Notes: generated by a model from the sequence alone, not told the origin. A stretch of 64,000 nucleotides of DNA from Allobosea sp. (GCA_024231975.1 JAAEQB010000013.1:124001-188000); one strand, 5' to 3'. Numbered from the stretch's first letter, positions 1 to 8,248 are shown. Translations and numbers: made by a program.

Positions 1-593
1 AGCGGGCGCGCGACTATCCCCACCAGTTCTCCGGCGGCATGCGCCAGCGCGCCATCATCGCCATGGCGCTGGCGCTGGAGCCGCCGCTCGTCCTCGCCGA
101 CGAACCGACCACCGCGCTCGACGTCGTCGTCCAGGACCAGATCTTCCGCAGCCTGCGCGAGCTGCAGCAGCGGCTCGGCTTCTCGCTGCTGCTGGTGACG
201 CACGATCTCGCCCTCGTCATCGAGAACTGCGAGCACGTCGCGGTGATGTATGCCGGCGAGATCGTCGAGACCGGCCCGACGCGCGACGTCATCCGCCGGC
301 CGGCCCATCCCTATACGCTCGGCCTGAAGAACGCCCTGCCGCGCCTCGGCAGCCGCGACGAGCCGATCGCGATTCCTGGCGGCCCGCCCGACCTCGTCGA
401 GCCGTCGCCGGGCTGCCGCTTCGCCGCGCGCTGTCCCTTCGCCCTGCCGCTGTGCCGGAACGAACCGCCACCGCTGGCCACCATCGGGGCAGGGCGTCAG
501 GCCCGTTGCCACCGCGCCGCCGAGATCGATGCGCTCGCCCCGCTCGCTGCCCTGCCGCAGACCTGGGACGCCCTGCGCGAAGAGCCGCGCTGA
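1..593 (+). CDS. Oligopeptide/dipeptide ABC transporter ATPase, 3' part (5' end outside window)
   Basis: This is the C-terminal part of an ATP-binding subunit that energises peptide-type ABC import; the reading frame is open from base 3. It starts just before the signature motif (HQFSGGMRQR) and continues with Walker B (LVLADEPTTALD) and the H-loop (LLVTHDLALV). The C-terminal extension with HPYTLGLKNALP and the cysteine-rich CRFAARCPFALPLC is characteristic of the OppD/DppD subfamily. The Walker A part lies to the left of the window. It presumably closes an operon, because the next gene follows after 39 bp with its own ribosome binding site and an unrelated function. Substrate cannot be told from this fragment. 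Confidence 0.93.
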   Translation, partial: RARDYPHQFSGGMRQRAIIAMALALEPPLVLADEPTTALDVVVQDQIFRSLRELQQRLGFSLLLVTHDLALVIENCEHVAVMYAGEIVETGPTRDVIRRPAHPYTLGLKNALPRLGSRDEPIAIPGGPPDLVEPSPGCRFAARCPFALPLCRNEPPPLATIGAGRQARCHRAAEIDALAPLAALPQTWDALREEPR

Positions 594-632
594 GCTGACC
601 CTTCACAATCCGAACCTGCCAAGGAGACCGAC

Positions 633-1076
633 GTGAACTATTTCGCCTATGCCAACCTGATGGACATCGACCTGATCCACGGCGTCGCCCCTTCGGCGAA
701 GGCGCTCAGCATCGCCTGCCTGAGGGATTACGAGCTCTCCTTCGGCACGACGACGGACGGCGCCTACAACGGCGCGCGGCTCGCCCCGGTCAAGGGCGCC
801 GAGACCTGGGGCGTCCATTACGAGCTCTCCGACAGCGACATGGCGGCGATGGACAAGTCGGCCGGCACCGACAAGGGCCATTGGGCCCATAAATCGATCG
901 TGCTTCACACCGCCGCCGGCGAGGTCGTGGCCTCGACGACCTACGACATGCCGAACCCGTCGGCGCCGGCCGGCGCGCCGGCGCATTACATCGAGCCGCT
1001 GCTCAAGGGCGCCCGCGCCAACAAGCTGCCGCCGGCCTATATCGCCAAGCTGGAGACGCTGCTGAAGGGCGCGTGA
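633..1076 (+). CDS. Gamma-glutamylcyclotransferase-like (AIG2/GGCT fold) protein
   Basis: A 147-residue protein that opens with YFAYANLM, a variant of the YFAYGSNM substrate loop of the GGCT/AIG2 fold, and continues with a family-like PVKGAETWGVHYELSDSDMAAMDKSAG segment. Family members act on gamma-glutamyl amines or peptides; here the substrate is unknown, and Gly-Ser in the signature are replaced by Ala-Asn. The start is GTG at 633, chosen because AAGGAG lies at 621-626 and the conserved motif begins at residue 2. It stands alone downstream of a peptide ABC ATPase. A role in trimming gamma-glutamyl peptides taken up by that importer is possible but only inferred. Confidence 0.75.
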   Translation: MNYFAYANLMDIDLIHGVAPSAKALSIACLRDYELSFGTTTDGAYNGARLAPVKGAETWGVHYELSDSDMAAMDKSAGTDKGHWAHKSIVLHTAAGEVVASTTYDMPNPSAPAGAPAHYIEPLLKGARANKLPPAYIAKLETLLKGA

Positions 1077-1130
1077 GCCGCGCCATATTGCGGGAGAGGG
1101 TTAGGGTGAGGGGTCTCGCGACGTCTCATC

Positions 1131-1221
1131 GTCATGGTCGGGCTTGTCCCGACCATCCACGTCTTCCTGCGGCGAGTGCGGTGTTCAAGACGTGGATGCT
1201 CGCCACAAGGGCGAGCATGAC
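1131..1221. repeat. Double-hairpin intergenic repeat
   Basis: A palindromic element beginning GTCATGGTCGGG and ending GGGCGAGCATGAC. Its left half can fold by GGTCGGG with CCCGACC; the inner arms CACGTCTT and AAGACGTG pair; and the right half folds by GCTCGCC with GGGCGAGC. The same architecture recurs at 18284-18385 and 29752-29898. It lies between convergent genes, where it could terminate transcription or protect mRNA ends. Confidence 0.75.
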
Positions 1222-1237
1222 GGATAGACCTGAGCAA

Positions 1238-1288
1238 CCCCTCATCCGGCCCTGCGGGCCACCTTCTCCCGCAGGGGGAGAAGGGGAG
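1238..1288. repeat. GC-rich intergenic dyad repeat
   Basis: A short element with the dyad CTTCTCCC-GCA-GGGGGAGAAG (about 1263-1283) preceded by a small GGCCCTGCGGGCC palindrome. It has the look of the dispersed extragenic palindromes common in Rhizobiales. It lies directly downstream of the preceding repeat; together they fill the 258-bp gap between convergent genes, in which no gene is seen. Confidence 0.65.
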
Positions 1289-1334
1289 TAGCGGCTCGCC
1301 CGGACAGCAGTGACGCTCTCCAGTAGCATCCGCC

Positions 1335-2183
1335 CTATTTCAGCCCGCTCGTGACGAAGTTGCGGATGTAGAACTTCTGGAAAAGCAGGAACGGCACCAG
1401 CGCGACCAGGCCTGCCAGCGTGGTCGAGGAGAACAATCGCCCCCATTCCGTGCCCTCCAGGCTGATATTGCGGGCGATCGCCACCTGCACCACCGTGTGC
1501 TCCGGCGAGGGCGTCGCTACCAGCGGCCAGAAGAACGCCTCGAACTGGTGCATGAACAGCATGATGCCGCCGGTCAGCACCACCGGCCAGGAAATCGGCA
1601 GCGCGATCTTCAGCCAGATATGCCCCCAGGAGGCGCCGTCGACCCGTGCCGCCTCGTAGAGCTCGCGCGGCAGGCCAGCGAAGAACTGGCGGAACATGAA
1701 GATGACGAAGCCGTTGGCGAGATCAGGCAGGATCAGCGCGGCATAGGTGTCGATCAGCCCCAGGCTCTGCACGAGGATGTAGAGCGGGATGACGATCGCC
1801 TCGAACGGCATCATCGCCGCCGCCAGCACGAAGGCGAAGATCACGTTCTTGAAGCGGAAATCGAAGACAGCGAAGGCGAAGCCCGCGGCGGCGTTGACGA
1901 CGACCCCGACCACCATCGTCGTCAGCGCGACGAAGAGCGAGTTGCCGACGGCGCGCGGGAAGCCGGTGCCGATGAGCGAGGTATAGTTCTCCAGCGTCAG
2001 CCGGTCGGGGATCAGCATGCTCCAGCCGAGCCGGCTGCCATGGGCGAAGATGTCGGCCGGCGGCCGCAGCGAGGAGACCACCAGCCAGATCAGCGGCAAG
2101 AGCAGCACGAGCGCGATCAGCGACATCGTGACGTAGCGGGCGGTGCCGAGCGCCAGCACGGTGGAGCGGCGGTCGACGCTCAT
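1335..2183 (-). CDS. CUT1-type ABC importer, inner-membrane permease (MalG-like)
   Basis: A 282-residue permease with about six hydrophobic segments. The cytoplasmic coupling (EAA) loop is visible as ELYEAARVDGASWGHIWLKIALPISWPVV. Length, the N-terminal LPLIWLVVSSLRPP segment and the C-terminal FYIRNFVTSGLK fit the second permease of carbohydrate (CUT1) importers. It is the last gene of the minus-strand operon and overlaps the upstream permease by 4 bp (2180-2183), implying translational coupling. With the partner permease it should form the transmembrane channel; the two nucleoside hydrolases in the operon suggest nucleosides or related N-glycosides as substrate. Confidence 0.92.
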   Translation of the reverse strand: MSVDRRSTVLALGTARYVTMSLIALVLLLPLIWLVVSSLRPPADIFAHGSRLGWSMLIPDRLTLENYTSLIGTGFPRAVGNSLFVALTTMVVGVVVNAAAGFAFAVFDFRFKNVIFAFVLAAAMMPFEAIVIPLYILVQSLGLIDTYAALILPDLANGFVIFMFRQFFAGLPRELYEAARVDGASWGHIWLKIALPISWPVVLTGGIMLFMHQFEAFFWPLVATPSPEHTVVQVAIARNISLEGTEWGRLFSSTTLAGLVALVPFLLFQKFYIRNFVTSGLK

Positions 2184-3133
2184 GCCTCGGCTCCTTCCTT
2201 GTCGCGGAACAGCCTGAGCTCGATCGCGGCGATCACGCCGATGATGACGAGGATGATCGTCGACAGCGCCAGCGAGCGCCCCCAGTTGATGAAGGTGAAG
2301 GCGTTCTCATAGGCGCGGAACATCAGGAGGTCGGTCGCGCCGTTCGGCCCGCCCTTGGTGATGATGTAGACCGGCGCGAAGAACAGGAAGTTGATCGCGG
2401 TGTCCGCGACGAAGACGAAGGCGAGCGGCCGACGCATCTGCGGCAAGGTGATGTGGACGAGCTGGTGCCAGCGGCTGGCGCCGTCGATGCGCGCCGCTTC
2501 GTAGAGCTCGCCCGGAATACGGTAGAGCCCGGCCAGCAGGAAGATCATCCAGTAGCCGCAGCCCTTCCAGGTCGCGATGGCGATCATCGTGCCGAGCGCC
2601 TGGTGCTCCGACAGGAAGAAGGGCTGGCGGCCGATGCCGATGCCTTCGAGGATGGCGTTCACCGGCCCGAGATTGGAATCGAGCATGATATTCCACAACA
2701 CGGCGGTGAGGCCGGTGGAGAGCGTCATCGGCAGGAAGAAGGCGGCGCGGAAGAAGGTGACGCCCTTGCCCGGTGCCATCACCAGCAGTGCGTAGCAGAA
2801 GGCGATGGCGATCTGCAGCGGGTTGATGATGATGTTGAAGATCAGCGTGACCTTCAGCGAATTCCAGAAGCGCTCGTCGCCGAAGAGCTGAGCGAAATTC
2901 GTCAGGCCGCCGAAGGAGGTCTCGCCGGCGAGGTTCTGGGTGAACAGGCTGCCGCCGATGGCGATCACGATCGGCGTCAGCCGGAACAGGACGAGGAAGG
3001 CCAGCGCCGGCAGCAGGAAGGCAAGCAGCACCAGCGTGCGCGGCTGCATCGGATCGGCCGAGCGGCGCCGCGCGATACACGGCGCCTCCGAGGCGGCGAC
3101 AGGGGCGCAGGCCCGGTCGGACAAGGCGGTCAT
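2180..3133 (-). CDS. CUT1-type ABC importer, inner-membrane permease (MalF/UgpA-like)
   Basis: A 317-residue membrane protein with a hydrophobic first helix (LVLLAFLLPALAFLVLF) after a polar N-terminus of about 30 residues, and the EAA coupling loop ELYEAARIDGASRWHQLVHITLPQMRRPL. This is the usual first permease of a sugar-type importer. It begins 6 bp after the solute-binding protein gene and overlaps the next permease by 4 bp. A start at the internal Met 29 (MQPRTLVLLAF) is also possible. No ATPase gene is present in the operon, so the pair must borrow one encoded elsewhere. Confidence 0.92.
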   Translation of the reverse strand: MTALSDRACAPVAASEAPCIARRRSADPMQPRTLVLLAFLLPALAFLVLFRLTPIVIAIGGSLFTQNLAGETSFGGLTNFAQLFGDERFWNSLKVTLIFNIIINPLQIAIAFCYALLVMAPGKGVTFFRAAFFLPMTLSTGLTAVLWNIMLDSNLGPVNAILEGIGIGRQPFFLSEHQALGTMIAIATWKGCGYWMIFLLAGLYRIPGELYEAARIDGASRWHQLVHITLPQMRRPLAFVFVADTAINFLFFAPVYIITKGGPNGATDLLMFRAYENAFTFINWGRSLALSTIILVIIGVIAAIELRLFRDKEGAEA

Positions 3134-3139
3134 CTCCGG

Positions 3140-4405
3140 TCAGCCGCGATATTTGGCGAATTCGCGGTCGATGTCGCGGGCGGCCTTCTTCAGCCGCTGC
3201 TCGACATTGGCGCCGCCCTGAATCTCGCGGAAGGCGCCGCGCAGGATGTCCTCGTATTCGAGCCAGCCCGGCGTCGCCGGCCGCGGCACGGCGGTATTCT
3301 CCATCTCGGAGCGGACGATGCGCCAGCCGGGCGTGTCGAGCTCGGCGCCCATCGAGTCCCAGACCGACTTCAGCACCGGCGGGTTCGGCCGCAAACGCGC
3401 CTGCGCCTCGACATACTCAGGCTGCGCGAAGGCCTTGATGAAGGTCTCGGCCGCGGCGCGCTGCTTGGTGCGCGGGTTCATGCCGATATGCCAGCTGCCG
3501 GTCGGCGTCACTGCCTTGCCGCCCTCGAAATAGGGCTGCGGCGCCACCGTCCAGTCGAGGTCCTTGCGCGACGAGATCGAGGCGAGGCTCGGCGTCGTCG
3601 CGAGATACATCGAAGCGCGGCCGGTCGCGAACATTTCGAGCGCGAGATTGGTGTCGAACACGCCGGTCGGCGTCACCTTATGCTTGTTGAACAGGTCGGC
3701 GTAGAACTGCATCGCGTCGACGAAGGGCTTGGAATCGACATAGCCCGTCGCGGTCAACCCGTCCTCGCTCAGCACCTGCGCGCCCTTCGACTGCGGCAGG
3801 GTCAGCGCCTGATAGGGCCGGTCGGCCATCTCGAAGACGAGGCCCCACTGGTTCTTGGCGGGGTCGGTCAGCTTCTTGGCGGCTTCGAGCGTCTGCTCCC
3901 AGGTCCAGCGCTTGGCGACGTCGGGCTCGGGCAGGGCGACGCCGGCATCGGCGAAGTGCTTACGGTTGAGGAAGAGCACCATGCCGCTGCTGATATAGGG
4001 CAGCGTCATCAGCTTGCCCTTGTAGGTGCCCTGCGCCAGCGCCGCCTTGCTGTAGCGACTGAGATCGTTGCCGAGGATGCCGTCCAGTTCCGCAAGGTGC
4101 TTGCGGATCGAATAGGAGGCGGTCAGCGGCCCGTCGGCGAAGAAGATGTCGGGCAGCGGCGTGCGCGCCTGCAGGCGCACTTCCAGCGCCGGGAACAGCT
4201 CGTTGAACGGGATGCGCTCGAGCTTCAGATTGATCGTCGGATTGTTCTTCATGAACATCTCGGCCATCGGCGTGATGTGGCCTTCCGGCCAGCCGACCCA
4301 GATCACGTTGAGCTCGGTCTTGGCCTGGGCGCGCAGCAGCTGCGGCGCGGCGAGCATGCCGCCGGCGGCGGTCATGCCCTTCAGAACGGTGCGGCGCGTC
4401 GTCAT
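3140..4405 (-). CDS. Extracellular solute-binding protein family 1 (CUT1 importer)
   Basis: A 421-residue periplasmic binding protein. The N-terminus MTTRRTVLKGMTAAGGMLAA has a twin-arginine-like signal (RR near the start, then a hydrophobic stretch and LLRAQA cleavage region). The mature part has the family-1 pattern (ELNVIWVGWPEGH, TPTGSWHIGMNPRTKQ with AETFIKAF). GGAGG lies 6-10 bases upstream of the ATG on the minus strand. The gene follows the nucleoside hydrolase genes by 60 bp and precedes both permeases. It should capture the operon's substrate; nucleosides are inferred from context only, since family 1 usually binds sugars, polyols or glycerol phosphates. Confidence 0.93.
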   Translation of the reverse strand: MTTRRTVLKGMTAAGGMLAAPQLLRAQAKTELNVIWVGWPEGHITPMAEMFMKNNPTINLKLERIPFNELFPALEVRLQARTPLPDIFFADGPLTASYSIRKHLAELDGILGNDLSRYSKAALAQGTYKGKLMTLPYISSGMVLFLNRKHFADAGVALPEPDVAKRWTWEQTLEAAKKLTDPAKNQWGLVFEMADRPYQALTLPQSKGAQVLSEDGLTATGYVDSKPFVDAMQFYADLFNKHKVTPTGVFDTNLALEMFATGRASMYLATTPSLASISSRKDLDWTVAPQPYFEGGKAVTPTGSWHIGMNPRTKQRAAAETFIKAFAQPEYVEAQARLRPNPPVLKSVWDSMGAELDTPGWRIVRSEMENTAVPRPATPGWLEYEDILRGAFREIQGGANVEQRLKKAARDIDREFAKYRG

Positions 4406-4465
4406 CCAATCCTCCTGATCAGTCTTGTTCGGTGCAGGCAGCAGGCCAGTCGACTGCAGGCGCGC

Positions 4466-5410
4466 TCAGGCGCGCCCATAGCTCGCGATCGTCTCGATCA
4501 CATGCCGGGTCGCGGCCGGCCCATCCATGCGGACACCGGCCATGACGTTGGCGCGCGGCGGCTCCGGCTCGTCGGGGCGGCGCGTGACATTGCGCTGGTC
4601 GGCCACGGTCATGCCGCGCAGCAGCGGGCTCGCCAGCTCGACCTGGATGTGGAAGGGCTTGTGCTCGACCAGGTCCGGACGGACGAAGGGCACGAAGGCG
4701 CTGGGGTCGTGCATCGGCGAGATCGGCTTGCCGTAGCGGGCCTCGTTGCGCCCGAGATAGAAGTCGAGCATGCCGGCGACCGTCTCCGGCACCGCCCCGC
4801 CCGCCTGCCGCAGCAGCTCGGCATGGCTGCGGTCGAGGATCGCCTGGCGGGTGAAATTGAGCCCGGCGAGATAGATCTGCGCATCGCAGGAGAACACCGC
4901 CGCCGCCGCTTCCGGGTCCTTCAGGATGTTCGCCTCGGCGTAAGGCGCAGCGTTGCCAATATCGAGGCTGCCGCCCATGATCGTGATGCATTTCAGCCAG
5001 CGCGCCAGCCGTGGCTCGGTCCGCAGCGCCACCGCGACATTGGTCAGCGGACCGATCGCGGCGAGCACGAGCTCGCCTTCGGCTTTCTTCGCCTGCTCGA
5101 TGATCATCGTCACCGCATGCATGTCGACCGGCCGGCGCTTCGGCTCGGGCAGGTCGGCGCCGTCGAGGCCGCTGGCACCATGGATCATCGACGGCGCGAA
5201 GCTGCCGACCAGCGGCGCGCCCATGCCGCCGGCAACGGGGATATCGAGCTTGGCAAGCTCGCAGATCTTCAGCGCATTGCGCGTGGTGTTCTCGACGATC
5301 GAATTGCCGAACACCGTGGTCAGGCCGCGCAGCCCGAAATGCTTTGCCGCATAAAGGATCGCCATGGAGTCGTCATGGCCGGGATCGCAGTCGATGAGCA
5401 GCGGGATCAT
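4466..5410 (-). CDS. Nucleoside hydrolase (IUNH family), first of two paralogues on the map
   Basis: A 314-residue enzyme of the inosine-uridine nucleoside hydrolase family, which splits ribonucleosides into base and ribose using a calcium ion. The calcium-binding DxDxxxDD motif appears as LLIDCDPGHDDSMAILYA at the N-terminus. Further family blocks are NALKICELAKLDIPVAGG, AIGPLTNVAVAL, ITIMGGS and the aspartate in MHDPSAFVPFVRP. It overlaps the upstream paralogue by 4 bp (5407-5410). Its neighbour in the same operon is a close relative but differs in the substrate loop, so the two may split purine and pyrimidine nucleosides between them. Confidence 0.95.
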   Translation of the reverse strand: MIPLLIDCDPGHDDSMAILYAAKHFGLRGLTTVFGNSIVENTTRNALKICELAKLDIPVAGGMGAPLVGSFAPSMIHGASGLDGADLPEPKRRPVDMHAVTMIIEQAKKAEGELVLAAIGPLTNVAVALRTEPRLARWLKCITIMGGSLDIGNAAPYAEANILKDPEAAAAVFSCDAQIYLAGLNFTRQAILDRSHAELLRQAGGAVPETVAGMLDFYLGRNEARYGKPISPMHDPSAFVPFVRPDLVEHKPFHIQVELASPLLRGMTVADQRNVTRRPDEPEPPRANVMAGVRMDGPAATRHVIETIASYGRA

Positions 5411-6357
5411 GAGCGGTCATATCCGAGGATGGTGTCGATGACGGCGTCGACGCAGCCGTCGCCGTCCACGGCGACGGCGACATCGCAATTCGCCGGGCGG
5501 CTGGCGCCGGGCTGGTCGTGGTCGCGGCGCATCGGCCGGCTGTCGCAGGCTGTCATGCCGCGCAGCGGGCCCTCACCCAGCTCGATATGCACCGGCAGCG
5601 CCTGGAAGGTGATCAGCCCCGGCCTGACCAGCGGGATGACGGCGCAGGGGTCATGCATCGCCGCGGTCGGCGTGCCGTAGCGCTCCTGCATCTTGGCGAG
5701 ATAGAAGGCGAGCAGATCGGCCATCACCGCCGAGACGCGCCCGCCACCCTGGCGCAACCTCGCGATATGGCGCTCGGCGATCCCGGCCTGGCGGGTGACG
5801 TTGAGCCCGACCATGCTGAGCGGCACGCCGGCATCGAAGACGATCGCCGCTGCCTCGGGATCGCAGACGATGTTGAACTCGGCATAGGGCGTGCGGTTGC
5901 CGCTGGTGGTCGAGCCGCCCATGATCGCGATCGACTTGAGCCAGCCGGCGAGCCGCGGCTCCAGTCGCAGCGCCATGGCGACATTGCTGAGCGGACCGAT
6001 CGCGATCAGGCTGAGCTCGCCCGGCGCGGCCTTGGCCGTCTCGATGATGAAGTCGACGGCATGCCGGTTCAGCGGATCGTAGCCGGGCGCCGGCAGCTCG
6101 GCACCGTCGATTCCGGTCGCGCCGTGGACATAGGCACCGTCGAGCGGCGGCTCGATCAAGGCGCGGTCGAGGCCGGGCACGACCGGCAGCTTCAGGCCCG
6201 CCAGCGTGCAGATCGCCAGGGCGTTGCGGGTCGAGTTCTCCAGCGAGGAATTGCCGGCCACGGTCGTCAGCCCGACGACATCGAGATGCGCGGCGGCATA
6301 GAGGATCGCCATCGCATCGTCATGCCCGGGATCGCAATCGATGATGTAGCGGGTCAT
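5407..6357 (-). CDS. Nucleoside hydrolase (IUNH family), second paralogue
   Basis: A 316-residue paralogue of the neighbouring enzyme, with the same calcium motif (IIDCDPGHDDAMAILYA), AIGPLSNVAMAL, AIMGGS and MHDPCAVIPLVRP. No signal peptide is seen, so it acts in the cytoplasm after uptake. The ATG at 6357 overlaps the stop of the LacI-type regulator gene, so the three proteins are translated from one message. Tandem nucleoside hydrolases with an importer point to scavenging of nucleosides or nucleoside-like N-ribosides as carbon or nitrogen source. Confidence 0.95.
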   Translation of the reverse strand: MTRYIIDCDPGHDDAMAILYAAAHLDVVGLTTVAGNSSLENSTRNALAICTLAGLKLPVVPGLDRALIEPPLDGAYVHGATGIDGAELPAPGYDPLNRHAVDFIIETAKAAPGELSLIAIGPLSNVAMALRLEPRLAGWLKSIAIMGGSTTSGNRTPYAEFNIVCDPEAAAIVFDAGVPLSMVGLNVTRQAGIAERHIARLRQGGGRVSAVMADLLAFYLAKMQERYGTPTAAMHDPCAVIPLVRPGLITFQALPVHIELGEGPLRGMTACDSRPMRRDHDQPGASRPANCDVAVAVDGDGCVDAVIDTILGYDRS

Positions 6358-7379
6358 GCGGACCTTCCAGGGTTGGTTGCAGGCGTCACGGAGAGGCGCT
6401 CGACCAGCACCGGCTCCAGCGCCAGCGTGCGCGGCAGCGGCCGGCCATGATCGAGCAGGCCGACCAGCAATTCGGCCGCCTTGACGCCGATGTCGTAGGC
6501 CGGCTGGCGGATGGTGGTCAGCGGCGGCGAGGTGAAGGCTGCGATGTCGATGTCGTCATAGCCGATGACCGCGAGATTCTCCGGCACACGCAGGCCGCGC
6601 TGCTGCGCCGCGCACATCGCGCCGATGGCGACGAGATCGTTGAAGCAGAAGATCGCATCCGGCCGGTTCGCACCGCAGCGGTCGAGCAGCGCGGCCATCG
6701 CGGCGTGGCCGCCGCCGACGGTGAGATCGGACTCGATCATCAGCCTGGGGTCGAGCGGCCTGCCCGCCTCCGACAGCGCGGCGGTGAAACCAGCGAGGCG
6801 CTCGGCGCTGCGCGGATGCTCGGCCGGGCCGGTGATGCAGCCGATGCGGGCAAAGCCCTTGCCCGCCAGATGCGCCCCGGCGAGCCGCCCGCCCAAGAGC
6901 GAGTCGTCGTTGATCAGGCAATCGACGCGCGGGATCGTCGTGTCGAGCGCGATGATCGGCACCGTCCTGATCTGCTCCAACCGGCGGAAGAAATCCGAGC
7001 TGGCATTGCTGGTCATCACCAGCAGCGCATCGATCCGCTTCATCATCAGCGTGCGCAGATAGGCGGTGAGCTTCTGCGCGACGTCGCCGGAATTGCACAG
7101 CATCAGGCTGTAGCCGCGGTCGAAGCAGCCGGTCTCGACGCCGCGGATCACCTCGGCGAAGAACGGGTTCGTCGAGCTGGTGACGATCATGCCGACGGTC
7201 TGGGTGCGGTTGCTCTTCAGCGCCCGCGCCACGCCGCTCGGCTGGTAGCCGAGCTGCTCGATCGTCGCCTGGACCTTCTCGATCGTATCCGGGTTCACAT
7301 GGCGGGTGCGGTTGACCGCATGGGACACCGTGGTCACCGAGACCCCGGCGGCACGGGCGACGTCCTTGATCGTCACCAT
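6354..7379 (-). CDS. LacI-family transcriptional repressor of the nucleoside operon
   Basis: A 341-residue repressor. The helix-turn-helix is at residues 1-25 (TIKDVARAAGVSVTTVSHAVN) with the hinge GYQPSGVARALKS, followed by the periplasmic-binding-protein-like sensor domain (VGMIVTSSTNPFFAEVIRGVE). The start at 7379 was chosen over an upstream ATG (7562) because family members begin directly at VTIKDVA and the upstream in-frame extension is arginine/proline-rich and runs into the operator. It is the first gene of the operon it probably controls. A perfect palindrome of LacI-operator type lies 145-180 bp upstream of the start, suggesting autoregulation. The ligand is probably a nucleoside or ribose derivative (inferred). 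Confidence 0.95.
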   Translation of the reverse strand: MVTIKDVARAAGVSVTTVSHAVNRTRHVNPDTIEKVQATIEQLGYQPSGVARALKSNRTQTVGMIVTSSTNPFFAEVIRGVETGCFDRGYSLMLCNSGDVAQKLTAYLRTLMMKRIDALLVMTSNASSDFFRRLEQIRTVPIIALDTTIPRVDCLINDDSLLGGRLAGAHLAGKGFARIGCITGPAEHPRSAERLAGFTAALSEAGRPLDPRLMIESDLTVGGGHAAMAALLDRCGANRPDAIFCFNDLVAIGAMCAAQQRGLRVPENLAVIGYDDIDIAAFTSPPLTTIRQPAYDIGVKAAELLVGLLDHGRPLPRTLALEPVLVERLSVTPATNPGRSA

Positions 7380-7523
7380 CGGCCGCACCCGCGGCCGGCA
7401 AGGTCGCCGCGGCGGCGCAGCCCGACTTTCAGCCCGGCGCGGCGGCGCACGCTGGAAAACCGGCAATGACGCGCCAACAGAGCCTCCCGCTGCGGCTCGA
7501 CGGCCGCCTAGAGGGAGAGGATA

Positions 7524-7559
7524 GCGATACAAAACGTTTGCGCAAACGTTTTGTATCGC
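7524..7559. promoter_or_regulatory. 36-bp perfect palindrome, probable LacI-family operator
   Basis: Each base from 7524 to 7541 pairs exactly with 7559 to 7542. The core AACGTTTGCGCAAACGTT has the central CG and the A/T-C-G-flanked half-sites usual for LacI/GalR operators. It lies upstream of the LacI-type gene that heads the nucleoside operon. An 18-bp arm is longer than a LacI dimer needs, so the outer GCGATAC arms may extend the contact or form a hairpin in the leader RNA. Confidence 0.85.
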
Positions 7560-7646
7560 CAAAACAGCGGAGATTCAGCAACTTTCGCGTGCTGAACCTG
7601 CCTCATCTCAAGCGAAGATAATGCTCAGATGCGTGCCGGCTCGCTC

Positions 7647-8192
7647 TCAGTCGCGCGCCTGCGCCTCCTCGCCGGCGACGATATGGTCGGCGAGATGGAT
7701 CGCCTGCTTCGCGCCGCGGGCGAGCCGCCGCATGATTCCGCTCAGCACCTCGAAATCGGCGCGGTCGAGCGAGGCGAAGAGCGCATCGTTCACCGGCCGC
7801 TGCAGCGCTGCCAGGCGCTCCAGCATCTCTGACCCGAGCGGCGTCACCGAGAGATTGACCCGGCGCTTGTCGCTGGCATGCGGCTGCTTGGCCACGAGCC
7901 CGCTCTTTACCAGCTTGTTCACCTCGATGGTGACGAAGGCGCCGCTGAGATGCAGCCGCTCGGCGACTTGCGCCACGCCGACCTCGCCATCGGGCCCGGC
8001 CCGGTTGATCGCGATCATGATCAGGTATTGCGGTGGGTTCAGCCCGATATAGGCGGCGAAGCGCGCCCGCGCCTCCTCCAGCCGGCCGCCGAAGGCGAAG
8101 AGATCGTAGAGCAGGTCGCGGAAGCGCGCATCGCTGCCGCCTTCCAGCAGATCCGGCTTCGACACGGTCAGGCGCGGGTTCCCGCTCGACAT
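7647..8192 (-). CDS. MarR-family transcriptional regulator
   Basis: A 181-residue winged-helix regulator. The DNA-binding part is visible at about residues 60-115 (VGVAQVAERLHLSGAFVTIEVNKLVKSGLV, then the wing ASDKRRVNLSVTPLG). MarR proteins bind aromatic or phenolic ligands and repress divergent catabolic genes. This one is divergent from the flavin reductase/monooxygenase genes, with a 95-bp intergenic space containing an inverted repeat at 8228-8248. It therefore most likely represses the monooxygenase operon and itself, released by the aromatic substrate (inferred). ATG at 8192 gives a normal family length with a slightly long N-terminus. Confidence 0.93.
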   Translation of the reverse strand: MSSGNPRLTVSKPDLLEGGSDARFRDLLYDLFAFGGRLEEARARFAAYIGLNPPQYLIMIAINRAGPDGEVGVAQVAERLHLSGAFVTIEVNKLVKSGLVAKQPHASDKRRVNLSVTPLGSEMLERLAALQRPVNDALFASLDRADFEVLSGIMRRLARGAKQAIHLADHIVAGEEAQARD

Positions 8193-8227
8193 ATTTCGCC
8201 CGTCCTCAGGGTTGTTGACTCATCAAT

Positions 8228-8248
8228 ATAGCTTTGTTACAAAGCTAT
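8228..8248. promoter_or_regulatory. Inverted repeat, probable MarR operator
   Basis: ATAGCTTTG and CAAAGCTAT form a perfect dyad with a 3-base centre, in the AT-rich gap between the MarR gene and the flavin reductase gene. A further half-site CAAAGCTA occurs at 8258-8265. The position 40 bp before the flavin reductase start suits repression of both divergent promoters. Confidence 0.8.

Noticed and set aside
2453..5680. A 1,075-codon open frame on the plus strand
   Set aside because: It lies antisense to the permease, binding-protein and nucleoside hydrolase genes, is rich in Arg, His and Asp, and shows no family motif; long antisense frames are expected in GC-rich DNA.
7380..7562. N-terminal extension of the LacI-type protein
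   Set aside because: It would place coding sequence over the operator palindrome and adds an Arg/Pro-rich stretch foreign to the family.
7574..7596. TTCAGCA/TGCTGAA stem as a terminator for the MarR gene
   Set aside because: Seven base pairs with a 9-base loop and no T-tract on the relevant strand.
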